Shown: piece by piece, positions 1 to 8,117 of the stretch
How the letters are laid out: the number at the start of each line of letters is the position of its first letter
How positions within the stretch are numbered: position 1 is the first letter of the stretch
Assembly (NCBI GenBank): GCA_024690635.1
Contig: JAILOW010000045.1
Span: forward strand, 1 to 40,390
Origin: Butyrivibrio sp.
GTDB taxonomy: Bacteria; Bacillota_A; Clostridia; Lachnospirales; Lachnospiraceae
Direction of reading: 5' to 3'
Length of the DNA stretch: 40,390 nt
Notes under the pieces: model-generated
Told to the model about the DNA's origin: nothing
Database searches by the model: none
The model's input: only the letters and a program-made list of their open reading frames with translations
Made by a program: the position numbers and the translations under genes

Positions 1-44
1 TATTTTACATATTTTATGGAACAATGTAACTATTTCAATAAAAA

Positions 45-72
45 AAGCGCCACAATTGGGTTTGTGACGCTT
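45..72 (-). terminator. Rho-independent terminator of the GH43/regulator operon
   Basis: The arms at 45-55 and 62-72 pair over 11 positions around a 6-base loop. The only irregular pair becomes a G-U wobble when read on the minus strand. On that strand the stem is followed by a run of six T. It lies about 30 bases after the stop of the regulator gene at 105, so it should end that transcript. Nothing else is seen in the first 104 bases. Confidence 0.8.
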
Positions 73-104
73 TGTCTTTTTATTATCAAGTTGTCTTGGT
101 TTCC

Positions 105-1034
105 TCAGTAATGTAGTACCATTTCTATATTTTGGTCAAAATCACCAAAACGGTTTCCAAAGAGGTTCATGCCGCCCACGAATTCGGAGCTTTCTTTTAC
201 ACCTATCTTGAAGCTGATGAAGTCTCCCTCATCAATCTTAAGGCTCTTTAGATTCTCCTTGGAAGTGCGCTTGTTGTCCACATAGCAGCCGTCGTTGTCT
301 ATCATAACGCTGTACAGCTTGCCGTACTGAGTGAGGATGTCCGGCCACCACTCGGGATTTAGCTTGCCCCTTCTGCCGCCGTAGTCTCCTTCGCTCCTAA
401 AGCTTCCTATCTCAACTCCGTTTATCCAGACAGTGATATCGGAAGGCCATGTGTTATTGTACCCCGGAGCCTCGGAGCAGGCTTCAAAAGTAAACTCCAC
501 CCCGTTTATATTGCCATGCTCATCCACATGTCTTTTGGGGAACCTGTATTCCAGATAGCCCTTATAGAACCACAGAATCTGAGCCATAGTCCTGTCGGGA
601 AGATAGAAAGCATCCTTGTCATCGTCAGGAGAAATTGCCTGTTTTTCCGACGATATCCCGCAGGGCGCTTCTATACTGCAGTCCGAATAGTTTCCAATAG
701 GCATCGAAATCCGCACAGTTCTGCTGGAGGAAGCATCATCATCAGTGGATTTTATATCGATATGTACAGTCTTTACCTTGATGCCGCTGACTTTCTGGGA
801 TCCTCTTATGCCCGGCAAAGGCTCAGACACCACAAGTCCCGCCTCTTCCAGAACCTTTATCTGAAGTGCAGCCGTGGATACGGGAATATCCAGTATCTCG
901 GCAATACTGCTGATATTAAGCGCCTGGTCATCCAAAAGGCGCAGTATCTCAACTCTGAGTTTTGATGACAAAGCCTTGGATATACTGGTGACCTTGTCTA
1001 TATTGCTAAGGTTTAACGTAACTTCCTGTTTCAT
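105..1034 (-). CDS. ArsR-like winged-helix regulator with C-terminal beta-rich domain
   Basis: A 309-aa probable transcription factor. Residues about 10-85 form an ArsR/HTH_20-type winged helix: a helical SISKALSSKLRVEILRLL stretch, the helix-turn-helix ISSIAEILDIPVSTAALQIK, then a wing. Residues about 90-309 are a beta-rich, Trp- and Tyr-containing region that I cannot assign to a named family; it could bind a carbohydrate-derived ligand. The start is supported by AGGGGGAG 6 nt upstream. It sits 19 nt after the stop of the GH43 gene and ends at the terminator at 45-72, so the two genes form an operon. The inferred role is control of that operon or other glycoside-hydrolase genes. The DNA-binding domain is clear; the ligand and targets are guesses. 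Confidence 0.75.
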   Translation of the reverse strand: MKQEVTLNLSNIDKVTSISKALSSKLRVEILRLLDDQALNISSIAEILDIPVSTAALQIKVLEEAGLVVSEPLPGIRGSQKVSGIKVKTVHIDIKSTDDDASSSRTVRISMPIGNYSDCSIEAPCGISSEKQAISPDDDKDAFYLPDRTMAQILWFYKGYLEYRFPKRHVDEHGNINGVEFTFEACSEAPGYNNTWPSDITVWINGVEIGSFRSEGDYGGRRGKLNPEWWPDILTQYGKLYSVMIDNDGCYVDNKRTSKENLKSLKIDEGDFISFKIGVKESSEFVGGMNLFGNRFGDFDQNIEMVLHY

Positions 1035-1053
1035 TTGTATCTCCCCCTACGGT

Positions 1054-2508
1054 TTATCTGGTTTTGTAAAAGAGAACCTCAGACAGCCCAAGCCCCGCTG
1101 CGCTTCCAAAATCAGCCACTTCTATTCTGACCCCGGAGGTCTCCTTATTATCAAAGTAAAGAACAAGAGGCCCTTCTTCACAGGCTTTGACGCTGACATT
1201 CTTTATAGCGCCGTCATCAAATATGACATTCAGGCCATTTACCTCGTAGTCCTTATTCGCCGAACCGTAGATATATATACAGTTTATTACCCTAGTCTGC
1301 CCAAAGTCAAACTCCGCATAGACTTTTTCAGACTTTTCACTTCTCCACTCGTAAGCATCTTCATTTCTGCTGTTAAGTGTTTCCCCGTCGATGAGAGCCA
1401 TAGGGCTTCTGCCTTCAAGGGTTCCTTCAGCGGTTACATTTTTTACATCTATCTTTTCAAGATTTCCATGACCTGAATACGGAGTCTGAAAAGAGGTCGT
1501 AGGGCCGTTTATATAAAAAGAACCGTCTTCCCTGAATCCACACCTGTCTATAGTAACTTTCCTGTTGCCGCCCGCAATGAGTTTGATGGTATGGGTATGA
1601 TAGCAGGTATATAGCTCTTTTCCGTCAAGGGTTTTAAAAAAGCTGTTGTTTCCGGGCCCCGACACATTTTCAGTCGAAGCTATCACCGGATTTTTGTCAT
1701 ATTTAGTAAAGGGTCCCATGGGAGAGTCGGATACCGCATAACCTATGGAATAGGTGGAATCCGCGTAGCATCCGCTTGAATAAAAGAGATAGTATTTTCC
1801 TTTATGCTTCAGGATATCCGGTCCCTCATTCCAGAGGTAATCCCCTGATGCAAACTCCCACTCCTGCTCGGGAGTTGCCACAAGCACAGGATCTGCGCCC
1901 TCTTTTATCCCGGTATAGCCATCCATCTCGATGCAGTAGAGTTGACTTGTATGATGTCCGTTCACTATATTCTCAGAGCAGTCCCTGGAAAAATACAGAT
2001 ACATCCTGCCGTCATCGTCAGTAAAAAGATTGGGATCTATAGTGGCATAATCATAGGGAAGGAGCGGATGATCCAGCGCGTCTTCGTAAGGCCCCGTTAT
2101 TGAATCCGCTACAGCAACGCCGATCCTGAGGGAAGAATCATCATTGTTTCCGCAATAATACAGATAATACTTCCCGTCATTTCCTATTACTATCTGCGGT
2201 TGCCAGAGGCTTGTCCTGACCCAGCCTTCCTTGGCGCTTGAGGAAAAGATCCTTCCTTCTTTATTCCAATTTGCAAGGTCCTCAGAAGAATAAATATCAT
2301 AGCCCTTGCCATCACAGGTGGCAGTAACATAATACTTTCCGTTTTCAGTTACCAGATAGGGATCTCCAATATTTGAAATTACTTCTTTGTTGATATAGCC
2401 CTGAGAGATGATCTCAGAAGCATCCAAAAGAGTGATCTCCGGCGCAGCGCAGCCGGAAACCATAAGAGCACATGCAGTCATGGCAGATAATATCTTGTTT
2501 TTCTTCAT
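1054..2508 (-). CDS. GH43-family glycoside hydrolase, lipoprotein with discoidin-like C-terminal domain
   Basis: A 484-aa exported glycosidase of the five-bladed beta-propeller clan (GH43; related families include arabinofuranosidases and xylosidases). A lipobox ends at Cys20 (LMVSGC), so it should be anchored to the outer face of the membrane. The three expected acidic residues are visible: Asp49 in NIGDPYLV (general base), Asp158 in ATIDPNLF (pKa modulator) and Glu228 in LWNEGPDILK (general acid). Propeller motifs such as GKYYLFYS recur. Residues about 350-484 resemble an F5/8C (discoidin, CBM32-like) sugar-binding domain. GGAGG lies 8 nt before the ATG. It heads an operon with the ArsR-like regulator. 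The likely substrate is arabinose- or xylose-containing hemicellulose or pectin side chains, but specificity cannot be read from sequence alone. Confidence 0.85.
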   Translation of the reverse strand: MKKNKILSAMTACALMVSGCAAPEITLLDASEIISQGYINKEVISNIGDPYLVTENGKYYVTATCDGKGYDIYSSEDLANWNKEGRIFSSSAKEGWVRTSLWQPQIVIGNDGKYYLYYCGNNDDSSLRIGVAVADSITGPYEDALDHPLLPYDYATIDPNLFTDDDGRMYLYFSRDCSENIVNGHHTSQLYCIEMDGYTGIKEGADPVLVATPEQEWEFASGDYLWNEGPDILKHKGKYYLFYSSGCYADSTYSIGYAVSDSPMGPFTKYDKNPVIASTENVSGPGNNSFFKTLDGKELYTCYHTHTIKLIAGGNRKVTIDRCGFREDGSFYINGPTTSFQTPYSGHGNLEKIDVKNVTAEGTLEGRSPMALIDGETLNSRNEDAYEWRSEKSEKVYAEFDFGQTRVINCIYIYGSANKDYEVNGLNVIFDDGAIKNVSVKACEEGPLVLYFDNKETSGVRIEVADFGSAAGLGLSEVLFYKTR

Positions 2509-2534
2509 TTTTCATCCTCCGATACAGGTACCGG

Positions 2535-2551
2535 TTACATGAAAAATGTAA
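2535..2551 (-). other. Leader hairpin of the GH43 operon
   Basis: TTACAT and ATGTAA flank GAAAA, giving a perfect 6-bp inverted repeat between the predicted promoter (2575-2604) and the GH43 ribosome-binding site. It could be an mRNA hairpin or a protein-binding dyad, possibly the site of the ArsR-like regulator encoded downstream. Function is not established. Confidence 0.35.
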
Positions 2552-2574
2552 TTCATAATCTAAAAGGCAAATTC

Positions 2575-2604
2575 ATTATGCACACAAAAGCCCTCCCCGG
2601 TCAA
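2575..2604 (-). promoter_or_regulatory. Promoter of the GH43/regulator operon, overlapping a terminator
   Basis: Read on the minus strand, TTGACC (2604-2599, 5 of 6 to consensus) is followed by an 18-bp spacer and CATAAT (2580-2575, 5 of 6). Transcription would start near 2568, about 60 bases before the GH43 start codon. The -35 box coincides with the loop of the terminator hairpin of the upstream protease gene. Confidence 0.6.
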
Positions 2605-2613
2605 GAGAAGGGC
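2590..2613 (-). terminator. Terminator of S8 peptidase gene 1
   Basis: Minus-strand arms GCCCTTCTC and GGGGAGGGC pair over 9 positions, two of them G-U, with a 6-base loop, followed by TTTT. It lies 19 bases after the stop at 2632. The T-run is short, so termination may be incomplete. Confidence 0.6.
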
Positions 2614-2631
2614 GCGTCAGATCCCAAATAC

Positions 2632-5600
2632 TTATTTCTTTACCGTTACCGTAACAGATGTGGTTCTGTTTGTTCCGTCATTTACTTTGACGGTGATCTT
2701 GGCTTTTCCGGTCTTGCCGTTTTCAAAGTATCTTGGAGTGATCACAAGAGTACTTCCGCTCATATAAGCTGTGCAAACGCTCGGATTACTTGATGTTACG
2801 GTGCATCCGCCACCTGCATAGTTGTAAAGCCTCAATGTCCAGAAACTTTTGCTTATATTGTTGATATTAAGCTTACTAATTTTTTTCCATCCATTTGATG
2901 ACAAGAATACCTTACCGTAGTTATTGATTCCGCTGAATGACTTTGAATCAGATACAAGCTCGGTACCGTCTGTAGTCTTGGCTGTTACTTCCACATAGAA
3001 CAGTGCATCTGAGGTGCATACCGTTTCCTTTCCATCCACTTCGATGGTCTTGGTCTGAGGTAAGTAGAACTTCATCTTGTCGCGATAGGTAGGATTATTG
3101 TAATACTTATAGATCTGTTTCCAATAAGCATTATCATTCTTGCACTTGGAAGTCACCTTGCCACCTGACATTGTGTAAAAGAGCTTCTTTTTCTTGATCT
3201 CTTTTTCAAGAGCCTTTCCTACAGTATCATCCTCATCTTCCACAATGTAGAATTTTTCCTTTTCCACTTCCCTGCCATTACTGTCCATCCAGTAAACAAC
3301 CCATACAAAGCGGTAATCCCATGTAACCTTGTTTACACTGGGCTTTCCGTAGGTATTACCCAGCTTTGCAGCAAGGCTGGCACTCTTCTTGTAAGCCAGA
3401 TAAGTACCCTGGTTGTTCTTTATAACCAGATTAACGTTTGATGCAGGTGTGATGACATTTACTTTTACAGTCGCCTTCTTGCCTGAGCCGTCGCTTGCCT
3501 CAGCGGAGATGGTAGCACTTCCCTTGGAGACTGCAGTAACATTACCGTCCTCATCAACAGTTGCAACCTTGGAGTTACTTGATTTCCACAAAATAGCAGG
3601 ACCGTTGATCTCTCCGCCTGTCACATTTGCCTTAAGAGTGATCCTTGTGGAATCAACAGGCTTTCCAAGAGCCTCATCGTAGTTGGGATTTCCGGGAAGG
3701 AAATCAACTTTTGTATCAGTAAGCTGAACTGAGGTCAGTGTGTTTTTCTTTTTATCGCTTGTAACCTTAAAGATAGGCTCATATTCACTTCTTGCTTTTG
3801 CAGTATCAAGAGAAACCCCTGTAGCCTTGTAGTCACTTACATGAACAATGATACTCTTCTTAAGTCCAAAGAAATTTGTAAGAGGAGAGGTGATAACAAG
3901 TGCCTTTGGCCAAACTTCCGCATATACAGTAAAGTGGTCAAGCTCACAGCTGCTGTCAACGGTAACCTTACCTGTCTGATCGATGGTAACACCCTCGCCT
4001 TCCTCTGTAGAAAGAGTCCATTTGATACGCTTTTCTGCAGCTTTTGCAGGAAGAACTTTTGCTTTATATTTTGCGCTTGTGCCCTTTACGATATTGGTCT
4101 GTCCTGTAAGCGTAAGTCCTGTAGGCGCCTGATCTGCTCTGGACTCCAAAACCTTCTTAAGGCCGGAACCGTCAGTTGATGATACGGTTATCTTGATCTT
4201 TCCGGGAGAAACAGCTTTAAAAGATGCCCACCAGTATCCACTTGCATCAGATACATCGCTTACACTTGTTATAACTATATTTTTAGTGCTTGCAGTAAAT
4301 GCAGGTTTTGTACCATTATCAGTTTTAGCGCTTACGTAGCCTTCAATATAGTGATCAAGATTTTTCCACATCACCAGTGCCTCAGGATCGATATCATCGA
4401 TCAAAAGACCTGCATAGGTAGCAGGAAGCTCCGAAAAACCGGTCTCCAGTTTGGTAGCCTCGGATACGATCCTAAAATCTGCAGCTACAGTTCTGTCATT
4501 ATAAGAAGTTGCAGCAACCACTCTGTATGTTGCTTCATCATCAATTACAAAGTCCTTAGCAACAGTCACTGTTCCGCTCTTTACGGAAAGACCGGTAACA
4601 GGCTCTACTGATCCGCCGGATACTTTACCAACGCTCCATGTAGTAACCTTCTCATCGCACTTTGAAGGAGTCATGGAAACACTAAACTTTGATGATGTTC
4701 CGGTTGCGATGGCACCTACGCCCTTCATTTCTGCCTTAGTAGCAGGCTGGAGGACTTTCAGTGCATATACAGCTTTTTTGCCTGAGCCGTCTCTTGCAGT
4801 GCAGGTAAGCTTAACAGTTCCTGCCTTGGTTGCTGTTAGACTTGCCTCGTAACCGGCGATGCTTAAGCCTGCAATACCTGTTTTATCTATAGTCCATACA
4901 GGTGAAGCTACTTCAACAAGCTCCTGACCGGCATTATTCTTTTGGCGGGCAACAAGTGTGATCTTATCTCCCACATAGATGCTGCCTGAAGTAACAGCCT
5001 TTTTATTAGTGTCATCAGCCTTATTCCATACTTCCACCTTGTTTACGATCTTGCCTGTGGAAGATACGGTTACTTTAAGTACAGCCTTTTTACCTGAACC
5101 ATCCATAGCAGCGCAGGTGATGGTTGCTGTTCCGGGTGACATTGCCTTCAGAACCGCATAATGGGTATTTCCGAGACCTTCAATCTCTATTATGCCTTTA
5201 TCATATTCATCTACATAAACAACATTTTTATTGGAAGAAGTCCATGTAACAGCAACGTCTCTTACTCTGTCCTCTGTGATGAGGTTCTTTCCCTTGGTAT
5301 CTTTGAGCTGAGAAACATAAACCACAGCTTTTCTGCTGTCATCTTCTTCCTCGGTATAAGCGCCAAAGTCTTTTGCTGAAACTATCTTGAGCGCCTTTTT
5401 ATCTGCAGCAATGGACATAGTCTTTACTGCAGATACGTTATTAACAACTTCGATCCTTGCAAGAGTCTTGGCATCTCCGTCAGCTGTTGCGCACTCAACG
5501 GTGATAGGTCCCACCTGGCCAGCAGCTGTAGTGAGCTTACCCTTGGCATCGATCTTGGCCTTAGAAAGACCTCCTGCAACAATGCTCCACTTAACTGACT

Positions 5601-7926
5601 GGGAAGCATCTTCAGGAGTAACTTTAGCAGTAAGAACTATAGACTTACCTGCGATCATCCGGGTAGGTGCATTTGTAATGGTCACAGTTTTTGAGCTGTG
5701 TCCTGTGCCGTAGTCATCATCTCCGGGTACAAAGTCAAGATCGGGATCGTAATCAAATACAAGAGTTGTAACCTTGGAGGATACGCCCATTCCCGTAACT
5801 GCGATAGCTTTTACGGTTACTTTGGATGCAATACCTTCGGTAATGAAATCTTCAATATTGATGCCGGAACCTGTAAGGAGGTTTCCGTTTGTGATATTTC
5901 CGTTTAATACAGAAGGTGTTGTTCCGTCGATGGTGTACACGATCTTGGTATTGGCATTGCCATCACCTTCAAAAGAGCCGTCTTCACGGGCATAATTGTA
6001 GCCGTTTAATCCACCGCCAAAGTTAAGGGATGCGAAGGAAACATATGCCGAAGAAGAAACAGCATCAGAAAGAGTGATATTCTGTCCGTTCTCGGCAGAT
6101 CCTGTAACTATATAATCAGGAACTGTACTGTCTGCTTCGTGAGCTGCCTTTGCTTCATCTGTATAATCTCTAAGCTCAATGGCAGGACCTGTAGTGTCGC
6201 CCTTGAGCATATTTGCAACATTTAAGATTCCTGCTCCCATGCCTGAAGAGCCCTTGGTTGCCGAAGCTTTAAGAACCGCTTCCATGGTGTCGGGATCCAC
6301 ATGTCCCACAGCACTCATGTAAAGAGCGCAGGCTCCGGCCACAACAGGTGAAGCCATGGAGGTTCCGCTTAAATATTCATAGTTCTCATCTCCGCCCCTG
6401 TAGGTAGAATAGATGTCCACACCGGGTGCTGCGATATCAGCTTTATAACCAAAGTTGGTAAAGCTTGCCTTGGAGCCGTTGTAGTTGGTAGCCACAACGC
6501 CAATAACATGGTCCATGGCTGCAGGATAACCTGCTGTATTGGTACTATCGTTACCCATGGAAGAAACCACGGTAACCCCGCTCTTATAAAGAGCATCTAT
6601 ACATGCTTTCTCTATAGGACTGTACATAGGAGAGCCAATACTGATATTTACGATATCAGCTTTTCTTTCCTCTGTGATCTCCAGAGCATCTGACATGTAG
6701 TTTTCAGAAACTATGTTATCTACTCCGGATTCACTGACACCTGCGATATAAGCCATTCCGCGGAGCATTAAAAGAGTATAAACTCCGCCGCCTTTTGGAT
6801 TTTCTTCTGTAGGATATGTAGCAACACCTACAGGCATGATGGTAACGCCGGGAGCAACGCCTGCTCCGCCCTTATCATTACCTGCCAAAGCTCCGACGAT
6901 ACCTGCAACATGGCTTCCGTGGCCTACAATATCCTCATCAGCGGCATAGCCGGGATTGTAAGAGCTTGTCTTTATTTTGCCCTCAAACTCAACGTGGTTT
7001 ACATTAACACCCGAGTCAAGGACAGCGACAACGATATCACTGCTTCCTGTAGTAACTCCCCACGCTCCGTAGGTTCCGATAGCCTCATGGAACCACTGGA
7101 AATCAGGGCTTGAAGGGTTGAGAGCAGGATCATCAAATCCATTTGTATAGTACCAGTCTTCCCATCCCTGTAAAAAAGGAACCTCGCCTGCTCCGGAAAG
7201 TGTCTCAGAGTCATCTGCAACAGGTTCTTCGATCTCAATGATATAGTTGGGCATAACAAGAGGAAGCTCATAGTCCTCATCTAGGCTGTATTTGAAAGCA
7301 TCCTCAACTGAGAGCTTGCTCTCTCCCAGATCAATGGATGCTATTCCGTAGCTGTAATCTCCAAGCTCTCCGCCGTATGCCTCGGCGATAGTCTTTGCAT
7401 GTTCTTTGCTTGAAGCAAGGCAGATAACTTCGTCTTTTTCATAGTCACTGCCCTCAGACATGCTGCTAAAGTCTGCAAATACGTTATGATCATTGGCATC
7501 TTCCTTAAGCTTTCTTTCATAAGAAGAAAGCTTGTAGCCCTCAGGCATACCAACAAGTCCCTCAGGGAGCTCTTCTATGATCTCAGCCTCCTCTTCGCTG
7601 TCAGCTGAAGATGCCGCATCAGCAGCCTCCTCAGAAGAAGCCTCTACAGAAGCCTCTGAAAGACTCTCATTCTCATCCTCAGATGATTCATCTTCATCTT
7701 CGATGTCTTCATTTCCTGCTCCGGGGGTCAGCTCATCTTCCTCATCAGAAAGATTCTCTTCCTCTTCAGTATCCTCTTCCTCTGAAGAAAAAGCTGCGGA
7801 ACTTTCCTCAGATGATTCAAAAGAGCTCTCATCAGGCTCTGCTGCCATAGCTGCAGGCGCCTGACCTGCGATCATGGACAAAGCCAAAAGACCGGCCAAT
7901 AGTTTGTTCACTAATTTGCTTTTCAA
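2632..7926 (-). CDS. Giant secreted subtilisin-like (S8) peptidase with Ig-like repeats, paralog 1
   Basis: A 1764-aa secreted serine protease. The start chosen is TTG at 7926: GGAGG lies 7 nt upstream and the signal peptide (residues 1-28, ending AAMAA) begins there. The frame remains open upstream to 8028. Next come an acidic Ser/Glu/Asp linker (29-118), an I9-like propeptide region (about 125-235) and the S8 domain (about 280-565). The triad is Asp304 (AVLDSG), His336 (GHGSHVAG) and Ser523 (GTSMASP), with oxyanion Asn459. Residues about 640-750 look chitobiase-C-like (YTIDGTTPS). Several Big_2 Ig-like domains follow, many ending DGSGKKA. The last 268 residues form a special C-terminal module. 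No LPxTG, SLH or C-terminal membrane segment is seen. It is a paralog of the neighbouring gene at 8118. Substrates are unknown. Confidence 0.9.
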   Translation of the reverse strand: MKSKLVNKLLAGLLALSMIAGQAPAAMAAEPDESSFESSEESSAAFSSEEEDTEEEENLSDEEDELTPGAGNEDIEDEDESSEDENESLSEASVEASSEEAADAASSADSEEEAEIIEELPEGLVGMPEGYKLSSYERKLKEDANDHNVFADFSSMSEGSDYEKDEVICLASSKEHAKTIAEAYGGELGDYSYGIASIDLGESKLSVEDAFKYSLDEDYELPLVMPNYIIEIEEPVADDSETLSGAGEVPFLQGWEDWYYTNGFDDPALNPSSPDFQWFHEAIGTYGAWGVTTGSSDIVVAVLDSGVNVNHVEFEGKIKTSSYNPGYAADEDIVGHGSHVAGIVGALAGNDKGGAGVAPGVTIMPVGVATYPTEENPKGGGVYTLLMLRGMAYIAGVSESGVDNIVSENYMSDALEITEERKADIVNISIGSPMYSPIEKACIDALYKSGVTVVSSMGNDSTNTAGYPAAMDHVIGVVATNYNGSKASFTNFGYKADIAAPGVDIYSTYRGGDENYEYLSGTSMASPVVAGACALYMSAVGHVDPDTMEAVLKASATKGSSGMGAGILNVANMLKGDTTGPAIELRDYTDEAKAAHEADSTVPDYIVTGSAENGQNITLSDAVSSSAYVSFASLNFGGGLNGYNYAREDGSFEGDGNANTKIVYTIDGTTPSVLNGNITNGNLLTGSGINIEDFITEGIASKVTVKAIAVTGMGVSSKVTTLVFDYDPDLDFVPGDDDYGTGHSSKTVTITNAPTRMIAGKSIVLTAKVTPEDASQSVKWSIVAGGLSKAKIDAKGKLTTAAGQVGPITVECATADGDAKTLARIEVVNNVSAVKTMSIAADKKALKIVSAKDFGAYTEEEDDSRKAVVYVSQLKDTKGKNLITEDRVRDVAVTWTSSNKNVVYVDEYDKGIIEIEGLGNTHYAVLKAMSPGTATITCAAMDGSGKKAVLKVTVSSTGKIVNKVEVWNKADDTNKKAVTSGSIYVGDKITLVARQKNNAGQELVEVASPVWTIDKTGIAGLSIAGYEASLTATKAGTVKLTCTARDGSGKKAVYALKVLQPATKAEMKGVGAIATGTSSKFSVSMTPSKCDEKVTTWSVGKVSGGSVEPVTGLSVKSGTVTVAKDFVIDDEATYRVVAATSYNDRTVAADFRIVSEATKLETGFSELPATYAGLLIDDIDPEALVMWKNLDHYIEGYVSAKTDNGTKPAFTASTKNIVITSVSDVSDASGYWWASFKAVSPGKIKITVSSTDGSGLKKVLESRADQAPTGLTLTGQTNIVKGTSAKYKAKVLPAKAAEKRIKWTLSTEEGEGVTIDQTGKVTVDSSCELDHFTVYAEVWPKALVITSPLTNFFGLKKSIIVHVSDYKATGVSLDTAKARSEYEPIFKVTSDKKKNTLTSVQLTDTKVDFLPGNPNYDEALGKPVDSTRITLKANVTGGEINGPAILWKSSNSKVATVDEDGNVTAVSKGSATISAEASDGSGKKATVKVNVITPASNVNLVIKNNQGTYLAYKKSASLAAKLGNTYGKPSVNKVTWDYRFVWVVYWMDSNGREVEKEKFYIVEDEDDTVGKALEKEIKKKKLFYTMSGGKVTSKCKNDNAYWKQIYKYYNNPTYRDKMKFYLPQTKTIEVDGKETVCTSDALFYVEVTAKTTDGTELVSDSKSFSGINNYGKVFLSSNGWKKISKLNINNISKSFWTLRLYNYAGGGCTVTSSNPSVCTAYMSGSTLVITPRYFENGKTGKAKITVKVNDGTNRTTSVTVTVKK
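7567..7842 (-). repeat. Acidic Ser/Glu/Asp low-complexity linker of S8 peptidase 1
   Basis: Encodes residues about 29-120, almost entirely Ser, Glu, Asp and Ala. It separates the signal peptide from the propeptide. It includes EEAADAASS, a motif also seen in S8 peptidase 2 and in the leucine-rich repeat protein. Likely an extended, highly charged spacer, or a substrate for O-glycosylation (inference). Confidence 0.75.
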
Positions 7927-7961
7927 AACACAACCTCCATATATATATAAACAATCATCAT

Positions 7962-7981
7962 ACTCTTTTTTCCAAAAGAGT
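7962..7981 (-). other. Hairpin in the 5' leader of S8 peptidase gene 1
   Basis: ACTCTTTT and AAAAGAGT form a perfect 8-bp inverted repeat with a 4-base loop, about 35 bases upstream of the TTG start. No T-run follows it on the minus strand, so it is not a typical terminator. It may stabilise the long mRNA or affect translation. Confidence 0.4.
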
Positions 7982-8002
7982 TTTTCGGGCACAATTCTCT
8001 TT

Positions 8003-8008
8003 AGTATA
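8003..8008 (-). promoter_or_regulatory. Possible -10 box for S8 peptidase gene 1
   Basis: TATACT on the minus strand lies between the terminator of the preceding gene and this gene's start. A TTGATT at 8028-8023 gives only a 14-bp spacer, so the -35 is uncertain. A promoter is expected here because the preceding transcript has a strong terminator. Confidence 0.3.
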
Positions 8009-8051
8009 ACCCCCAAAAAGCAAATCAAGTAATTAAAAAAGCATAAAATTT

Positions 8052-8085
8052 AGGGCTCTTTGCAAGAAAATATGCAAAGAGCCCT
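8052..8085 (-). terminator. Terminator of S8 peptidase gene 2
   Basis: A perfect 13-bp stem (AGGGCTCTTTGCA and its complement) with an 8-base loop lies 32 bases after the stop at 8118. On the minus strand it is followed by AAATTTTA. The two S8 genes are therefore probably separate transcripts. Confidence 0.75.
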
Positions 8086-8117
8086 TACTTATTTGAAATT
8101 ATTTTTCCAAAACCGGA

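Noticed and set aside
7577..7864. Ser-rich open frame on the plus strand opposite the linker of S8 peptidase 1
   Set aside because: Compositional shadow of the acidic linker on the minus strand.
7927..8028. Upstream in-frame start (Met at 8028) for S8 peptidase 1
   Set aside because: It would place 34 residues before the signal peptide, overlap the likely promoter and leave the GGAGG site inside the coding region. The TTG at 7926 fits far better.
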